DNA of 64,000 nucleotides from Phallus indusiatus. Its lineage: Eukaryota > Basidiomycota > Agaricomycetes > Phallales > Phallaceae. Below the pieces are notes generated by a model that made no database searches, had not been told where the DNA came from, and saw nothing but the letters and a program-made list of their open reading frames with translations. Positions 24,963-35,773 of the stretch are shown one piece after another (the stretch's first letter is position 1; every line of letters begins with the position of its first letter). The stretch is from positions 3,048,683-3,112,682 of the forward strand of contig JAQFWX010000004.1 of the NCBI GenBank assembly GCA_027605045.1. Direction: 5' to 3'. The position numbers and the translations under genes are program-made.

Positions 24963-26662
24963 ATTTTCAAGTTGCACCGATATGTTGTAAAGGCAATAAA
25001 ACTATGGCTTGTGAATTAGCTCGCTAGCTGTATGCTGCTCGAGAACTCTTCCACTAACCATATTTATAGACAGCATATCCCATACCCCAATCTATTCAAG
25101 TCTATTCATCTGTCATTTTTGAAACAGTTTGAACATTGAACGTTATCGGGGGCTCTTGATCGGTCTGATGCCGGGCAAAGTCTGATAGATTGATCGCGTC
25201 TCTATCTTTGGGCCATCTGTCATACATATCTGTGCCCATCAAGGCAGATGTTTTATGTTTGATTCTGTTCTCAACTTCGAGTAACAAAAGGGCAATAGTC
25301 AGGATAATTATATTTAATACCTATGTATAGGTTGTCCCAACTTCAAGAAGTCATGTCGTATTGCATGAGAACTCCGTCGCCGACATGGAGCTTTGTATAA
25401 TAATGATCAAGCTTTAAATAAGATCTTATGAAATTGTTAGTTGTGAATACTTGATCATGAGAACATTGGTTTTACAGACCCTGCCATCCGTGAAAATCTC
25501 CGCAGCTATTTGGTTTATTGGCAATCTTATCCTTAGTGATGATGGTCAGGGTTCGTTAGATGAAACAACTTCCCTACAATGTGAACAAAGTTGAAGGAAG
25601 TCTCGCCTTCGTCCCTTAGTTCGAATTCGTTCCTATTGTTGGGATCCGGTTATTCTGGTTATTAGTACCTTGATTTTCGAGTTCTTCGGCGTAGCTACTA
25701 TCAGTTGTCTCGAGATATGCAATCAGCATACCGCTGGTGTGGGGTGAGAACGAGAAAGATACCATAAGGTACCGTGACTAACCAGCTGATAAACGTGCTT
25801 GCATTCAGGCTCCGGCTCCTAAAGACGTCAGGTTCTCAAGCATAAAAAAGCTGACATAGTGGTGAAAAACGGAAGCGATTGAATTGTTCCGCAAGTCACT
25901 GGCTTCACGGAAATGATGTTCGACCCCATGTCCCCATACTATCCATAGTATAGGCAAATCTAGATATTTTTACGAAATCAAACATGTCCTTTTTTCAGTG
26001 GAGCAACGGCTTTGAACGCTTAAAAGCATACGTATTGACTGGGATTCCGACGAGGTTATTTTCCCAGGCGCTGACATGTTTGAAACGCGTTCTTTTAAAT
26101 AAGGATCTACGATGAAGGCGAGTAAAATTCGGGTTCCTCGCATCTTCGCATTTAGCGGCGTGCAAAAAGGTCCAATATTCAAGCGTCGGATAAATACGTC
26201 CGCCATCAAGCTCAACGGGCCTCTCAAATTGTTGTCCAGTAAAAAATAGAATATATTAGAATAATTACATTTACCTCTTGCACCTCGGAGTCGTTTCGGG
26301 TATAAGAATTTAGCTTCAATACCACGAGTCAAATTTCCGTTCCTCTGCATGTTTTCTGCATTTGGGAGAAGTAACGTTGATCCAGCTGCACAATGTCGAG
26401 GAAAGAGGAAAATTGAATGAAGACGGCATCGACGTTACAAAATCTTCGCGCCGAACTTCTGGAGCGAAGTTGGAAGGAGTTGGGCGCCTAAGACTTTTTT
26501 CACCTCCCGACAACAACCATCAGGAAATTGCGTCTTGTCTCTTGACCGGATTTTTGACACATTTCTTTTGCATTCAGTTGAAGTAGTGCGCGCGCTGAAA
26601 AACACGTTATTTGAACACGTTCCACGCTGGACTTCTCAACAACTCAAGCCGGTGTGAAAAAA
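24963..26662. other. Intergenic region, no supported gene
   Basis: A 1.7-kb divergent interval between the Y3-like gene and CSTF2. Short frames on both strands (longest 126 codons, minus, 25970-26350) show no domain or conserved block. I see no repeat or RNA gene. Confidence 0.45.
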
Positions 26663-28437
26663 ATGAGCAAAGTTGTTTTTGGTAAACGCTGCGTGTCGTG
26701 CTCTGTTCATTAGCAACATTTTGCTGAGTGTAATGTTGGATTTTTTTTTTCGTTTCTTTCTAGTGGGAAATGTTCCATACAATATGAATGAGGAAAGTTT
26801 GATTGAAATATTCAAAAGAGTCGGAACGGTCGTTGGTTTCAGGTATGTAAACATTTCCCGTCTAGAACCTCTAAATCTCGATACAAGCTCCGCGTGCCTT
26901 GGTCTCGTTTCAAAAAAAATGACTAATATTGCTCATAGGCTGGTATTTGATAGAGAGACAGGGAAGCCGCGTGGTTACGGATTTTGTGAATTCGCAGGTG
27001 ATTTTCTAATTTTATTATCGCACCCTTGCAATCATACTGAGCGAGAGCGTTTTTCTTGCCGCGCCTACCTTATTTTTCAACGTTTCTTTTATCTCGACTT
27101 GTCCAATGTCTGACTCGTGGCAATCGAATCCAAATTTCCTAAACCAACTACGGACGTTTATTCAATCTAATCCAAATTCTATGAATCAAATACGGTCATT
27201 CGCTTCGTGCACAGATCATGAGACTGCCCTCTCCGCAGTGCGCAATTTAAACAATGTTGACTGTGGTGGTCGTCCACTTCGCATTGATCTCGCAGATTCT
27301 GATCCTTTTTTGGAAGGGAAGACAACCGTGAGAGGTGAGCTGGTCGATAATTCTGGTTCTAGTAAGTAGCTACCCTTTCTTGACCCTACACGCTAAATTT
27401 TTTATTTTATTTAGACTGGCGTGAAAGATACCGAGATTCAGATAGGGACAGAGACTATCGATATGGATCCAAAGGCGGTCCTTCTTCAGGTAGTGGGGGT
27501 TCAACAGACTGGCTTTCCAGCTTGCCTCGTGGAACACCTCTCGCGCCTGGTCAGAGTTCTATGGATGCCATATCACAAACAGTCGCGGGTCTCCGTCCGG
27601 GCCAGATGATGGAAACTCTATCTTCTATGAAGGTTAGTCTTTGTTGTATATAACCGACTTTGACCTGTCTAATGTTTACCGTCTCTTGAATTCTATTTAG
27701 GCATTCATTCTTGAACACCCTGATAAAGCAAGAATGCTTCTTACAGCGAACCCGCAATTAGCCTATGCCCTATTCCAAGCGCTTCTTGTTAACCAGATTG
27801 TCGATCCTGCTATCCTTCATGTTAGTTTCCTTTATCCACTTGACATTTTTCAACGCACAAATTCTTTTATCAGCGTATGATAGCGGCAACTACGGGATCT
27901 GCGCCGCCTCAGCACGTTCCCCTCCAGTTCACCCCACACCGTCAACAGCCTCTGCTCTTCCGCCTCATCTTCTCCCCCACGCACAGCCTCCCTATCCTCA
28001 CCAACCAACGCCTCCCCTCTACTCAACGCCTCCGCCGCCGTCGGCGCACCTGACATATCCGCCTCCTCCACCCGCAAATATTTCTCACTCGCAGGCTCCT
28101 CCTTTCTACCACCACGCCCCGCCTCCTCCTGCAGCTCCCGCACCACCTGCCCAGAGTACGTCTTCCACATCTGCAGAAACAGCTAATGTTCCTGAAGCTC
28201 AAAGAGTAAGCACCTTTTTCTCGGATGTTTCTAGTATAATACTGATTAATTTTGCGCAGGCGATGCTGATGCAAATGCTCTCACTCACGGCCGACCAAAT
28301 CAATGCACTTCCTCCTAATGAAAGACAGGCAATCCAGCAGCTAGTAAGTTTATAGGTGACTGAAAGATATGAATTAGGTTTGAACTTTTTTCACCTTCCA
28401 GAAATCACAGTTTATGGCATTGGGATCAATTTCCTGA
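26663..28437 (+). CDS. RNA15: Cleavage stimulation factor 64 kDa subunit (CSTF2/Rna15)
   Basis: This RNA-binding subunit of the pre-mRNA 3'-end cleavage complex recognises GU/U-rich elements. Exon 1 is MSKVVF, joined across an intron to VGNVPYNMNEESLIEIFKRV (RRM RNP2) and, after further introns, LVFDRETGKPRGYGFCEFAD (RNP1), HETALSAVRNLNN and GGRPLRIDLADSDP. The hinge that binds CSTF77/symplekin is FILEHPDKARMLLTANPQLA joined to YALFQALLVNQIVDPAILH. A Pro/His/Tyr-rich segment follows, then the C-terminal domain AMLMQMLSLTADQINALPPN with ERQAIQQLKSQFMALGSIS and stop at 28437. Between the hinge (RMIAATTGSAPPQ) and the proline-rich segment the frame changes by the equivalent of one missing base around 27910-27960; no usable intron explains it, so I suspect a sequence error. 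Confidence 0.88.
27910..27960 (+). other. Frame conflict inside CSTF2
   Basis: The exon starting at 27874 continues the hinge as RMIAATTGSAPPQ, but that frame ends in an arginine run and stop near 28050. The downstream coding frame (PPLYSTPPPPSAHLTYPPPP) is shifted as if one base were missing, with C-runs (cccctcc, cacccca) at the switch. An alternative donor (gtttcc at 27825) would join the second frame but lose RMIAATT. Confidence 0.6.
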
Positions 28438-28578
28438 AAATTAACTAACTTGCTTTCGAGAATTGGACTTAATTTCCGTTTATTTCTCTATGACCTTAAA
28501 ACTCTAAATACACATGTTCTTGCTTATTGCTATTAATAACTTGCGTGGCTGAATTCCAGCTGATGTGACCACCAGTGC

Positions 28579-28587
28579 CAATAATTT
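28579..28587. repeat. Left target-site duplication
   Basis: CAATAATTT directly precedes the left inverted repeat and is repeated directly after the right one. Confidence 0.85.
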
Positions 28588-28859
28588 GGTAGTAAAGCTT
28601 GCGCAAAGTCTTGCTAAGCGGCTGATGCTACGGCTGAAATAGCCGGAGCTAAACGCTTTAGCCGAGTGTAGCCGCTGTCAGATAGTAGCCGCTTGGCTAT
28701 GTTATGCTTCCGCGGCGCATATTCCTTTTTGAGCAGCAGCTTGAAAAAAGCTCAGCAAGCGAGCTTGGTCAGCAGCACCCACTGACGCACAGACACGGCA
28801 GGATTTGCCGCCGCGGCTCATTCGGCTTTGACCAGCCAATGAGAGGCACGTAGACTAAT
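28588..28859 (+). repeat. Left terminal inverted repeat
   Basis: Pairs with 29300-29565 in inverse orientation. The outer 110 bp and the block from gctcagcaagcgagcttggt to about 28845 are nearly identical; an intermediate section around 28690-28745 has diverged with small indels. Confidence 0.87.
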
Positions 28860-29299
28860 TTCGTGTAAACTCTTAGCGTTTATGATGTAAAAATTATGGA
28901 TGATTGTCGTTGGGTTCGATGGATCAGTGGGATTTGTGTGTTCCTTTGTGATATGTGCTCTGGGTTCGACTCTGGTATATACCTTATTTTTTTTCCCTTT
29001 CATCTGTTCTGGAAAATACAAAGTCTTCAGCTCAGAATTGTCAACCAAAAAAAAGGTTGATTTTTTTAAAAAATTTAATTACAAAAATATGGGGTATACA
29101 ATGTGCAATTAAAAAAACTTCTACAGAAGTTGTTTGAGACATTGGAAAGAGAAAAAAAAGTAGGCATCTGAGAGAACTGAACCCCGGCATCACACAATTC
29201 ACATCATATGGCATTTTCCATTGGTCTATCAGACCGGACAACAGCCGCCCTCAACTTCTACATCATAAACGGTGGACATTTATGCGAGATTAGTCCAAG

Positions 29300-29565
29300 A
29301 TTAGTCTAGATACCTCTCATTGGCTGGTAAAAGCCGAATGAGCCGTGGTGGCAAATCCTGCCGTGTCTGTGCGTCAGTGGGTGCTGCTGACCAAGCTCGC
29401 TTGCTGAGCAGTTTATCAAACTTCTGCTAAAAAAGGAATAAAGTGCAATTACATAATTACGCGGCTATTATTTGACAGCGGCTACACTCGGCTACAGCGT
29501 TTAGCTCCGGCTATTTCAGCCGTAGCATCAGCCGCTTAGCAAGATTTTGCGCAAGCTTTACTACC
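29300..29565 (-). repeat. Right terminal inverted repeat
   Basis: Inverse copy of 28588-28859. Differences include a few substitutions such as ccaccacgg versus ccgccgcgg, which shows the two arms have been diverging since insertion. Confidence 0.87.
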
Positions 29566-29574
29566 CAATAATTT
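29566..29574. repeat. Right target-site duplication
   Basis: CAATAATTT, identical to 28579-28587. Confidence 0.85.
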
Positions 29575-29847
29575 AAAGTCACGCTGATGCCGCAGACCAC
29601 GCCATTCGTTTTTTCTTGACTCTTCCTCGTTGTCCGGAGCGACAACGAAGTTTCAAAGCCACGAAGGCTAATTGCATCGGACACACTTTTCTTGTTTGAT
29701 AAACATCCGATACATTATATCATTTCAGCACATTTCTTTTTGTATATCTTTTTCTCGGTTGCATTCCGCCCTCTCATTCTGTATCTCTTATCAATACGTC
29801 TCTTTGCTATATCTTTTATCGAAACGTAGACCTGGATTCCCCTACAA

Positions 29848-32209
29848 ATGGCGAACATATCAAATTTAAATAAAAAGCGGATTGTGACGCTATTAGGCTC
29901 GATACTAACGGCTCTTAGCTCGGGAACGAATTACGTGAGTCTCCGTTCGCTTGATCTCGTCGGTCCTACTAACGGCCTTGTTCTCCGAAGGTGTACTCAG
30001 GTGCGCTCGTGTTGACATGGTCGATGTTGTTCATACGCACTGGATATTGACCGGTCATTAATAGCCTATGCTCCCCAATTAGCCGCACGTCTTCATATTA
30101 CTTACACGCAACTGAACATCATAGGTATTCGGGTTCGCTATCACACTTCCGAATAATCATAAATTGATGTTTTTCAGGACTATCGGGTAACAGTACGTCT
30201 CAAATTCAACCTGTTAAAATTTTCGAAATAAAATGTCAATTCAGTGGGCGTGTACACCACTGGTCCAATTCTTGGGCGCATCGTAGACAAACGTGGTCCC
30301 AAACCGTACGCCTCCCCATTGATCTATTTTCCTACTTGATTTTCGCGCAGTCGCTGACGGAGAACGCTTCATACAGGCTCTTAATTGCGTCGTTTTTACT
30401 TCTCTTAGTTGGGTACAGCGGATTATGGCGGAATTATAACGCTGGTCCATCAACGGATGACCATCTTCCTTTCTCAACACTCTTGGCGCTGTCCATCTTT
30501 TCATACATGACAGGCGCTGGAGGAAACTGCGGTCTTACGGCATCCGTCAATACTACAGCCAAGAGTTTTCCAGAATATATGCGCGCTACCACCGTCGGCG
30601 TTGTTCTTTCTGGATTTGGTCTCTCCGCGTTTTATTTCGGTGCATGGTCCAACTGGCTATTCCCTGGTGATACGTCATCTTTCTTACTTTTTCTTGCTCT
30701 CGGGACATCACTACCTGTCGTAATTGGTTTTTTCACGGTTAGACCCGTTCTCGCTCCTGAGCACCAAGATGAGCGAAATCAAAATGGCACTCGTAATCAT
30801 GATGCGACTGTCCAAGATGAGAGACATTTGAGCAGTTTGTCTCATTTACTCGGGGACCCTGATGTTGACAACGAAGGTGACGAGGGTGCCGTAACCACCT
30901 ATACTACTGTAGAGGCCATTGCTGCTTATCCCGAAGCAGTATCCGCCGTCGAAATTTCTCATACATCTGGACAACGCAGATCACTCGAACTATCCGTGCC
31001 GAGGAGTCCGAGCGTACACCAACGGAGTCGTTCCCGTCATTCACCTGGAGCACAAAGTAACAAAACTAGTCTTCCGCTTCTTGAACCTATTGATGTCAAT
31101 GGAAGAAAGCTTTTGAGTGGATGGGAGTTTTGGCTTTTATTCATGATCCTAACTCTTTGTAAGTGAATGAAGGTGCCCATTTTCCGAAAAAACTCGTAGT
31201 TTAGTTCCTTTTCTTCAGTGAGTGGGACTGGACTCATGTGTAAGTAAAATTTTCCTTGTATTTTTTTGGCCTCGTGATTGATGTTTTAATAGTCATCAAT
31301 AATGTCGGATCTATCGCGCAAGCACTGTCCGCAAAAGGTAATCCGGATTACGACCGTGTTGAAGCTGGGAAATTACAGGCGGCTCAAGTCTCATTGATTA
31401 GTCTGGCAAATTGTGCGGGTAGAATCGGTGTAGGTAAGCCTGTAGTTTTGAAAATTTTATAACTTTCAAATTCAAATCCCACTAACAGGTGCCGGTGCTG
31501 ATGTGGTCAAAACTCGTCTTTCGGGTCATCGCTCATATCTACTCATCCTTATTTCCCTTCTGTTTCTGTTCTCCCAAATCATTACTTCCCACGTTGAAGA
31601 TACAAAACACTTGTGGAACGCCTCACTCGTGCTTGGCATGGGATATGGCGGTATATTTGGTTTAATGCCCACGGTATGCATCTGTTATATTCTGTGGTTT
31701 TTTTCTATAAGCGTCTGAAACTTTCGTAGGTGACTTTAGAATGGTTTGGACTGGGCAAGTAGAATTTTTCTCCTCATGCTAAATATAATCATTCATAACC
31801 TACAGGCCACTTCTCTGAGAATTGGGGCTTCGTTAGTTTGGCACCTCTTATTGGCGGCAACGTCTTCAGCATTCTGTTTGGACGCGACTTCGACTCACAT
31901 GTCCCTGTTGAAAGAAGCGACCCAAATCCTTCCAACAGTACCATCGTAGCCGATGCAAGTCTCGTTCGAACATTGTTGAATCCGCGAGCCGGGGGAATTG
32001 AAGAACCAGGCAAACGACTTTGTTTAGAAGGGAGGACGTGCTACGTTGGTACATTACGTATAACGACTATAGCGTGCATGGCTGCGCTCGTGTTGAGCTT
32101 TGTTGCTGCGTGGAGGGACTGGAGGAAAAATAGAGGTGGAGGTAAAGCTCGGTATGAAAGGTTGAGCGGAGGCGACGATGAAGTGATTTGGGATGCCGAA
32201 AGAGATTGA
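29848..32209 (+). CDS. MCH1: Major facilitator transporter, Mch1-like (monocarboxylate-transporter-like)
   Basis: This is a twelve-helix MFS membrane protein of the nodulin-like/Mch1 group; despite the name, substrate is not established. The start at 29848 gives MANISNLNKKRIVTLLGSIL, then ALSSGTNYVYSAYAPQLAAR, which is assembled across a 10-nt microexon at 29991-30000, followed by a 15-nt microexon (GLSGN) near 30179. The first half continues GPILGRIVDKRGPK and a long second exon with helices up to VRPVLAPE. A hydrophilic loop of about 120 residues follows, then LLSGWEFWLLFMILTL, NNVGSIAQALSAKGNPDYDR, NCAGRIGVG and the last helices ending WRDWRKNRGGG. The stop is at 32209. GIFGLMPTVTLEWFGLGHFS and CxEGRxCY blocks match Mch1-type proteins. 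The promoter region abuts the transposon, whose right end is about 280 bp upstream. Confidence 0.85.
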
Positions 32210-32444
32210 TTAGAATTTCAAATTTTTTGATATGTATCTACTGTAGAATTTAAATTGTTGAGTGAGTGAGGGCGGTCACATCTGCGCAGGTAGTGTTCAC
32301 AGGGTTGTTGCAGTTCAACAGTCTGATAGTAGTATGCCGGTTGGGAAACAATCACTAACTTGCAATAGCATCCAAAAATAGAAAAAAAAGAAACGACGAA
32401 ATTCCATCATCTCTGAGATTTATCTACATTGCCATACAACTCAT

Positions 32445-33774
32445 CTAAGATTCAGCTGATTCAACAAACTTATATCCCTTCTCGATATTCGTCTTCAACT
32501 CTGGAAGTGCAGCATCGACAAGTTCTTGTTCCTGGGGTGTAATTTTTCCTACTTCATGTATCCTGGCAACACCATTGGTCTATAAAAAGAAATATTTTAG
32601 TTGGATTCCCTTAGTTATTAGAATAAACGAAAACATACGCCAAGCTCGACATTGCTCGCGAAAAAGTCGATTCCTTGAGCCTTGTACAACGGACTCTCAA
32701 CAAAAGTGGGAGTAGAGATGCCGGTTTCGCCTCCCAAAGCCCTCAACAGCTTATGCGAGAATTTGGCAGCAGCATAGGCCATCGAGAGAGTAGCACTACC
32801 GGCACCGTCTTTCGCTTTGACAACCTCATCACCGCCATATTGAATACGGTGGACGAGAGCCTTCCATTCCTCGCTTCCTTGTTTAACAGCGCTACCGACG
32901 GGAGATTGAGAAATGAGCGGGACGATGGTTACACCGGAATGACCACCGACGACGGTAACAGGCGTCTCGGTAGGGTTTGTTCCAGCTATACCTGCGAGGA
33001 AGCGGGAGGCACGGACGACGTCGAGAGTGGTTATACCGAAGAGTTTGGCGGGGTCGTATGTGCCAGCCTTTTGGAGGGTTTTAGCGACGATGGGGACTGT
33101 AGAATTAACAGGGTTGGAGATGACGAGGATGTAGGCGTTTGGAGCCTTATGAGCTACGGCTTTGGCAAGGTCACGAACGATGCCGGCGTTTGTCTGTGCA
33201 GACCCAAGGTTAATAGATACATATATAAGAGACCAAGATAGACATACTTTGAACAAGTCATCACGGGTCATCTAGACGGAGAAAAGGTATATTGGAACTG
33301 AAAAGAAACGGAAGATAAATGGACACTTACTCCGGGCTATTATAAACAGAGATTCGTGAGCACTATGAGATAATAATAACGACAATCCGTACTTGCCTTT
33401 CTCGGAACACCAGCGGGAATGACAACCACCTCCACACCATCGAGAGCAGCGTCGAGTTTGTCAGAAGTGAATCCATTGACCTACACCGGGAAATCATATT
33501 CTACACCATCCCCCATGCACAACGTCACAAAACATACCTCACTACCGGTATCAACGTGACCAACATCAGCAGCGACACCAGGTGCACCACGGATATCATA
33601 CAAGCTCAATCTAGAGACCAGAGGATCAGATTTCAACAGCAAGGAGAGAGGTTGTCCGATTCCTCCTCCGGCACCGAGTACGGCGACTTTTGTGTGTCGT
33701 GCCTGGGTAGTCGAAAATGCACGAGCAGTGAGGAAACGGCGAGACGTTGAGCGGAGTGCTGTTTGTGATAACAT
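32445..33774 (-). CDS. MDH1: Mitochondrial malate dehydrogenase
   Basis: The enzyme converts malate and NAD to oxaloacetate in the TCA cycle. The start at 33774 gives [20 protein letters not shown], a typical arginine/serine-rich mitochondrial presequence with likely cleavage near FSTTQARH. The NAD fold is [20 protein letters not shown] and [20 protein letters not shown]; substrate arginines lie in AGVPRK and MTRDDLF; the catalytic histidine is in [15 protein letters not shown]. The last exon ends [14 protein letters not shown] at 32445. About five introns. The size (about 335 residues) is normal. A gene with the peroxisomal or cytosolic form would lack the presequence. A tRNA-Leu lies 160 bp upstream on the opposite strand. 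Confidence 0.95.
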
Positions 33775-33935
33775 GGTATAAAACAATGGCGAAGGTAGGA
33801 AGAAAGGTTAGGATTGGGGATTGGATTGGGGTCAGCGTGCGTTTTTTTTTTTCTGGCCGACAACGGCAAAAACGGGCGTCCGACTCACGCACATACTCAA
33901 GACTATACCTGCATTTTCTGACAAATGTCTTTGCC

Positions 33936-34030
33936 GGTAACGTGGCCGAGTTGGTCTAAGGCGCTAGTTTCAGGTTCCAAACCGTCTACTAGTCTCTTCG
34001 GGGGCGTGAGTTCGAATCTCACCGTTGCCA
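33936..34030 (+). tRNA. tRNA-Leu (anticodon CAG), with 12-nt intron
   Basis: A complete class II tRNA folds: acceptor GGTAACG with CGTTGCC and discriminator A, D arm GCCGAGTTGGTCTAAGGC, anticodon stem CTAGT/ACTAG with loop TT-CAG-G, long variable arm TCTCTTCGGGGGC, and T arm GTGAG-TTCGAAT-CTCAC. The anticodon CAG is at 33971-33973, and a 12-nt intron occupies 33975-33986, one base 3' of the anticodon, the canonical place for tRNA introns. It decodes CUG as leucine. A T-run (ttttta) follows within 15 bp and may be the polymerase III terminator. Confidence 0.93.
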
Positions 34031-34312
34031 GTTCACTTTTTACTTTTTCTTCTTTCGCGATTCAGACGTAGATAGGACGAACACAACAAATTGATAGAAT
34101 TGTTAGAGCACTACAAAGCTACACGGTGGTGTTTTGAACCTGCAGAATAAAGGTATATGGAGGAACATCATACAGAAATTCAAAGGCTACAGAAGACAGC
34201 AAACGACGAGACGAACACAGATCTATGGGGTCGATAGAAACAGAGTATTAATGATACGAAGAAAACATCCGACTGGCAGAGAGAGAAGCAATTATAAGGA
34301 CAGGGCAATGTT

Positions 34313-34901
34313 TTAAAACAGTCCGAAGAGGATTGTCACGACTAGGGGAATTGCAATCAGAGGTATATGGGTTGGCAGCGCAGCATTGGTTGTGGCCGAC
34401 GAAGGTGAAGGGGTGGGCGATGCGGACGAGTCGGAAGAAGAGCTTGTACTTGTAGATGTTGATGTGGTTGTGGATGATGACGACGACGAATCAGACGAGG
34501 TATTATCTGTATTCAAGTCCGAGCTCGAGTCAGTGGTGGTGTCATCACCATCGTCGTCATTATTCGGTGTTGTGGATGGTTGTGACTGTGGTTCAGATGA
34601 TGAAGATGAATTATCATTGGTATCCTCCGAATTTAATTTTGGAGAGTTCGGAATTCCAATTGAAGCAGGGAGGAAGGTCCCAGGCTCGATGCGACTGCCA
34701 CCAGCAGCAGCAAAAACGTCAAATCGGGATCCGCGGCCGAGACCCATTGCGGGGATGGCTGATACACCTGTTGAAACGACAGTAAGATAATCTATCTTTT
34801 ATTGCTGAAAGAATTCATTCTGACGTACCAAAGTTAGAAAGAGCGACAAATGCGAGCAGTAAAGCTGCGGTCAAGGTTGAGGATGAGACGCGACAGAACA
34901 T
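34313..34901 (-). CDS. Serine-rich, probably GPI-anchored surface protein
   Basis: Two exons join across a 61-nt intron near 34828-34768. Exon 1 is a signal peptide MFCRVSSSTLTAALLLAFVA ending LSNF, then GVSAIPAMGLGRGSRFDVFA. The body from about residue 60 is Ser/Thr/Asp/Asn-rich low complexity with runs such as SSSSSSTTTSTSTSTSSSS. The C-terminus is hydrophobic (HIPLIAIPLVVTILFGLF) directly before the stop, with small residues upstream, which fits a GPI attachment signal rather than a transmembrane anchor, as no basic residues follow. Total about 170 residues. No catalytic domain is visible. I infer a heavily O-glycosylated cell-wall or plasma-membrane protein; the function is unknown. Confidence 0.72.
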
Positions 34902-35773
34902 TTTTTTTGAAAGAGTTAAGTGTGAATGAGATTAATTTGTTTTTAGAAAACTTGAAGGAGTGTGTTGGTGATGAACCTGCGACCCTTGTAACAGAACGAA
35001 CGAAATGAGGAGCGGGTAGGTCGAAGGGAAACTTGGTTGGAGGTTGCTGAGTGCAAGGAAAAGATCGAGCGAACACATATACTATATATACATATTCAGA
35101 GAGTATAGGAAGGCAAAGTACAAGGGTGCAGAAGGTACGGGTGGCAACGTGCCTAGAGGACTGCAAACGAAAAGCAGCTGTGAGTACGGGAAAGGAATTC
35201 ACCCCTTTGTCTTCAACACCAATATCCGGAAATAAACGTTAGAATCGCGGCAAAAGGCAGATTTAGACGACAAAATTAGAATTCAGGCAACCGTATTTCT
35301 CAATTAAAGTTCATAGAGTCGGTGGCGGGTGGATGAAAGGGAGTGGTCTCAGGGTGGGCCGGTGACCAATTAGCAATGTGGTAATTCGCGTCATATCAAA
35401 GAGTCCCTTTCATCGACGCGAATCTGTACATTCCGTTTCATTGTTAGCAATCATCGAAAGGACAAAGGGAGCGAGAAAACGCTGAACGGGGAGAAGAGCG
35501 CCGAGAATTGCCAATTTAGGCAAGTTTCTCTTTGAGGAATAAGGACACCGTGACCGTGTGACTTTCAGAATTTCTACACTGGTATTTCCAAATTCCAGAT
35601 GCTAATGATCCCTTTCATGCTAGGTCTTCTCAGGGAAAAGCGCAACCTCGGCTTCCTTAAATATGAAAATATTTCTTATTGGCAAAGGAACGGTCTCATT
35701 GCGTATGTGTGGAATGATGTAGCTCGAGCCAATACAATCCATCTGTGCTCACGGCTATCCAATTCACCGTATC
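34902..35773. other. Intergenic region, no gene seen
   Basis: This 870-bp interval lies upstream of the serine-rich gene and downstream of the methyltransferase. Only short frames are present. ACTATATATACATA near 35080-35095 could be a TATA element for the serine-rich gene. Confidence 0.45.

Larger units (their letters stand above)
28588..29565. mobile_element. Non-autonomous DNA transposon with long terminal inverted repeats (MULE-like MITE)
   Basis: A 978-bp element is bounded by long inverted repeats of about 270 bp starting GGTAGTAAAGCTTGCGCAAA on both ends, and flanked by a perfect 9-bp direct repeat CAATAATTT. The inner 440 bp is AT-rich and has no transposase frame, so the element must be moved in trans. 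The repeats carry many AGCCG/CGGCT subterminal motifs, possible transposase binding sites. A 9-bp target duplication with long inverted repeats is typical of Mutator-like elements; Merlin elements (8-9 bp) cannot be excluded, while hAT (8 bp) fits less well because the ends then become unequal. It sits between the stop of CSTF2 and the start of the MCH1-like gene, 142 bp past the former. Confidence 0.88.

Noticed and set aside
29347..29355. GGTGGCAAA, an exact match to the yeast PACE element bound by Rpn4
   Set aside because: It lies inside the right arm of the transposon, far from any proteasome gene, and the left arm has GGCGGCAAA at the equivalent place. It is a chance match, not a proteasome control site.
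32675..33241. 188-codon plus-strand frame
   Set aside because: It is antisense to the main exon of malate dehydrogenase, whose domains are fully conserved; a codon-bias shadow.
34386..34790. 134-codon plus-strand frame rich in Asp, Glu and Val
   Set aside because: It is the antisense of the serine-rich surface protein; Ser codons read backwards give this acidic pattern.
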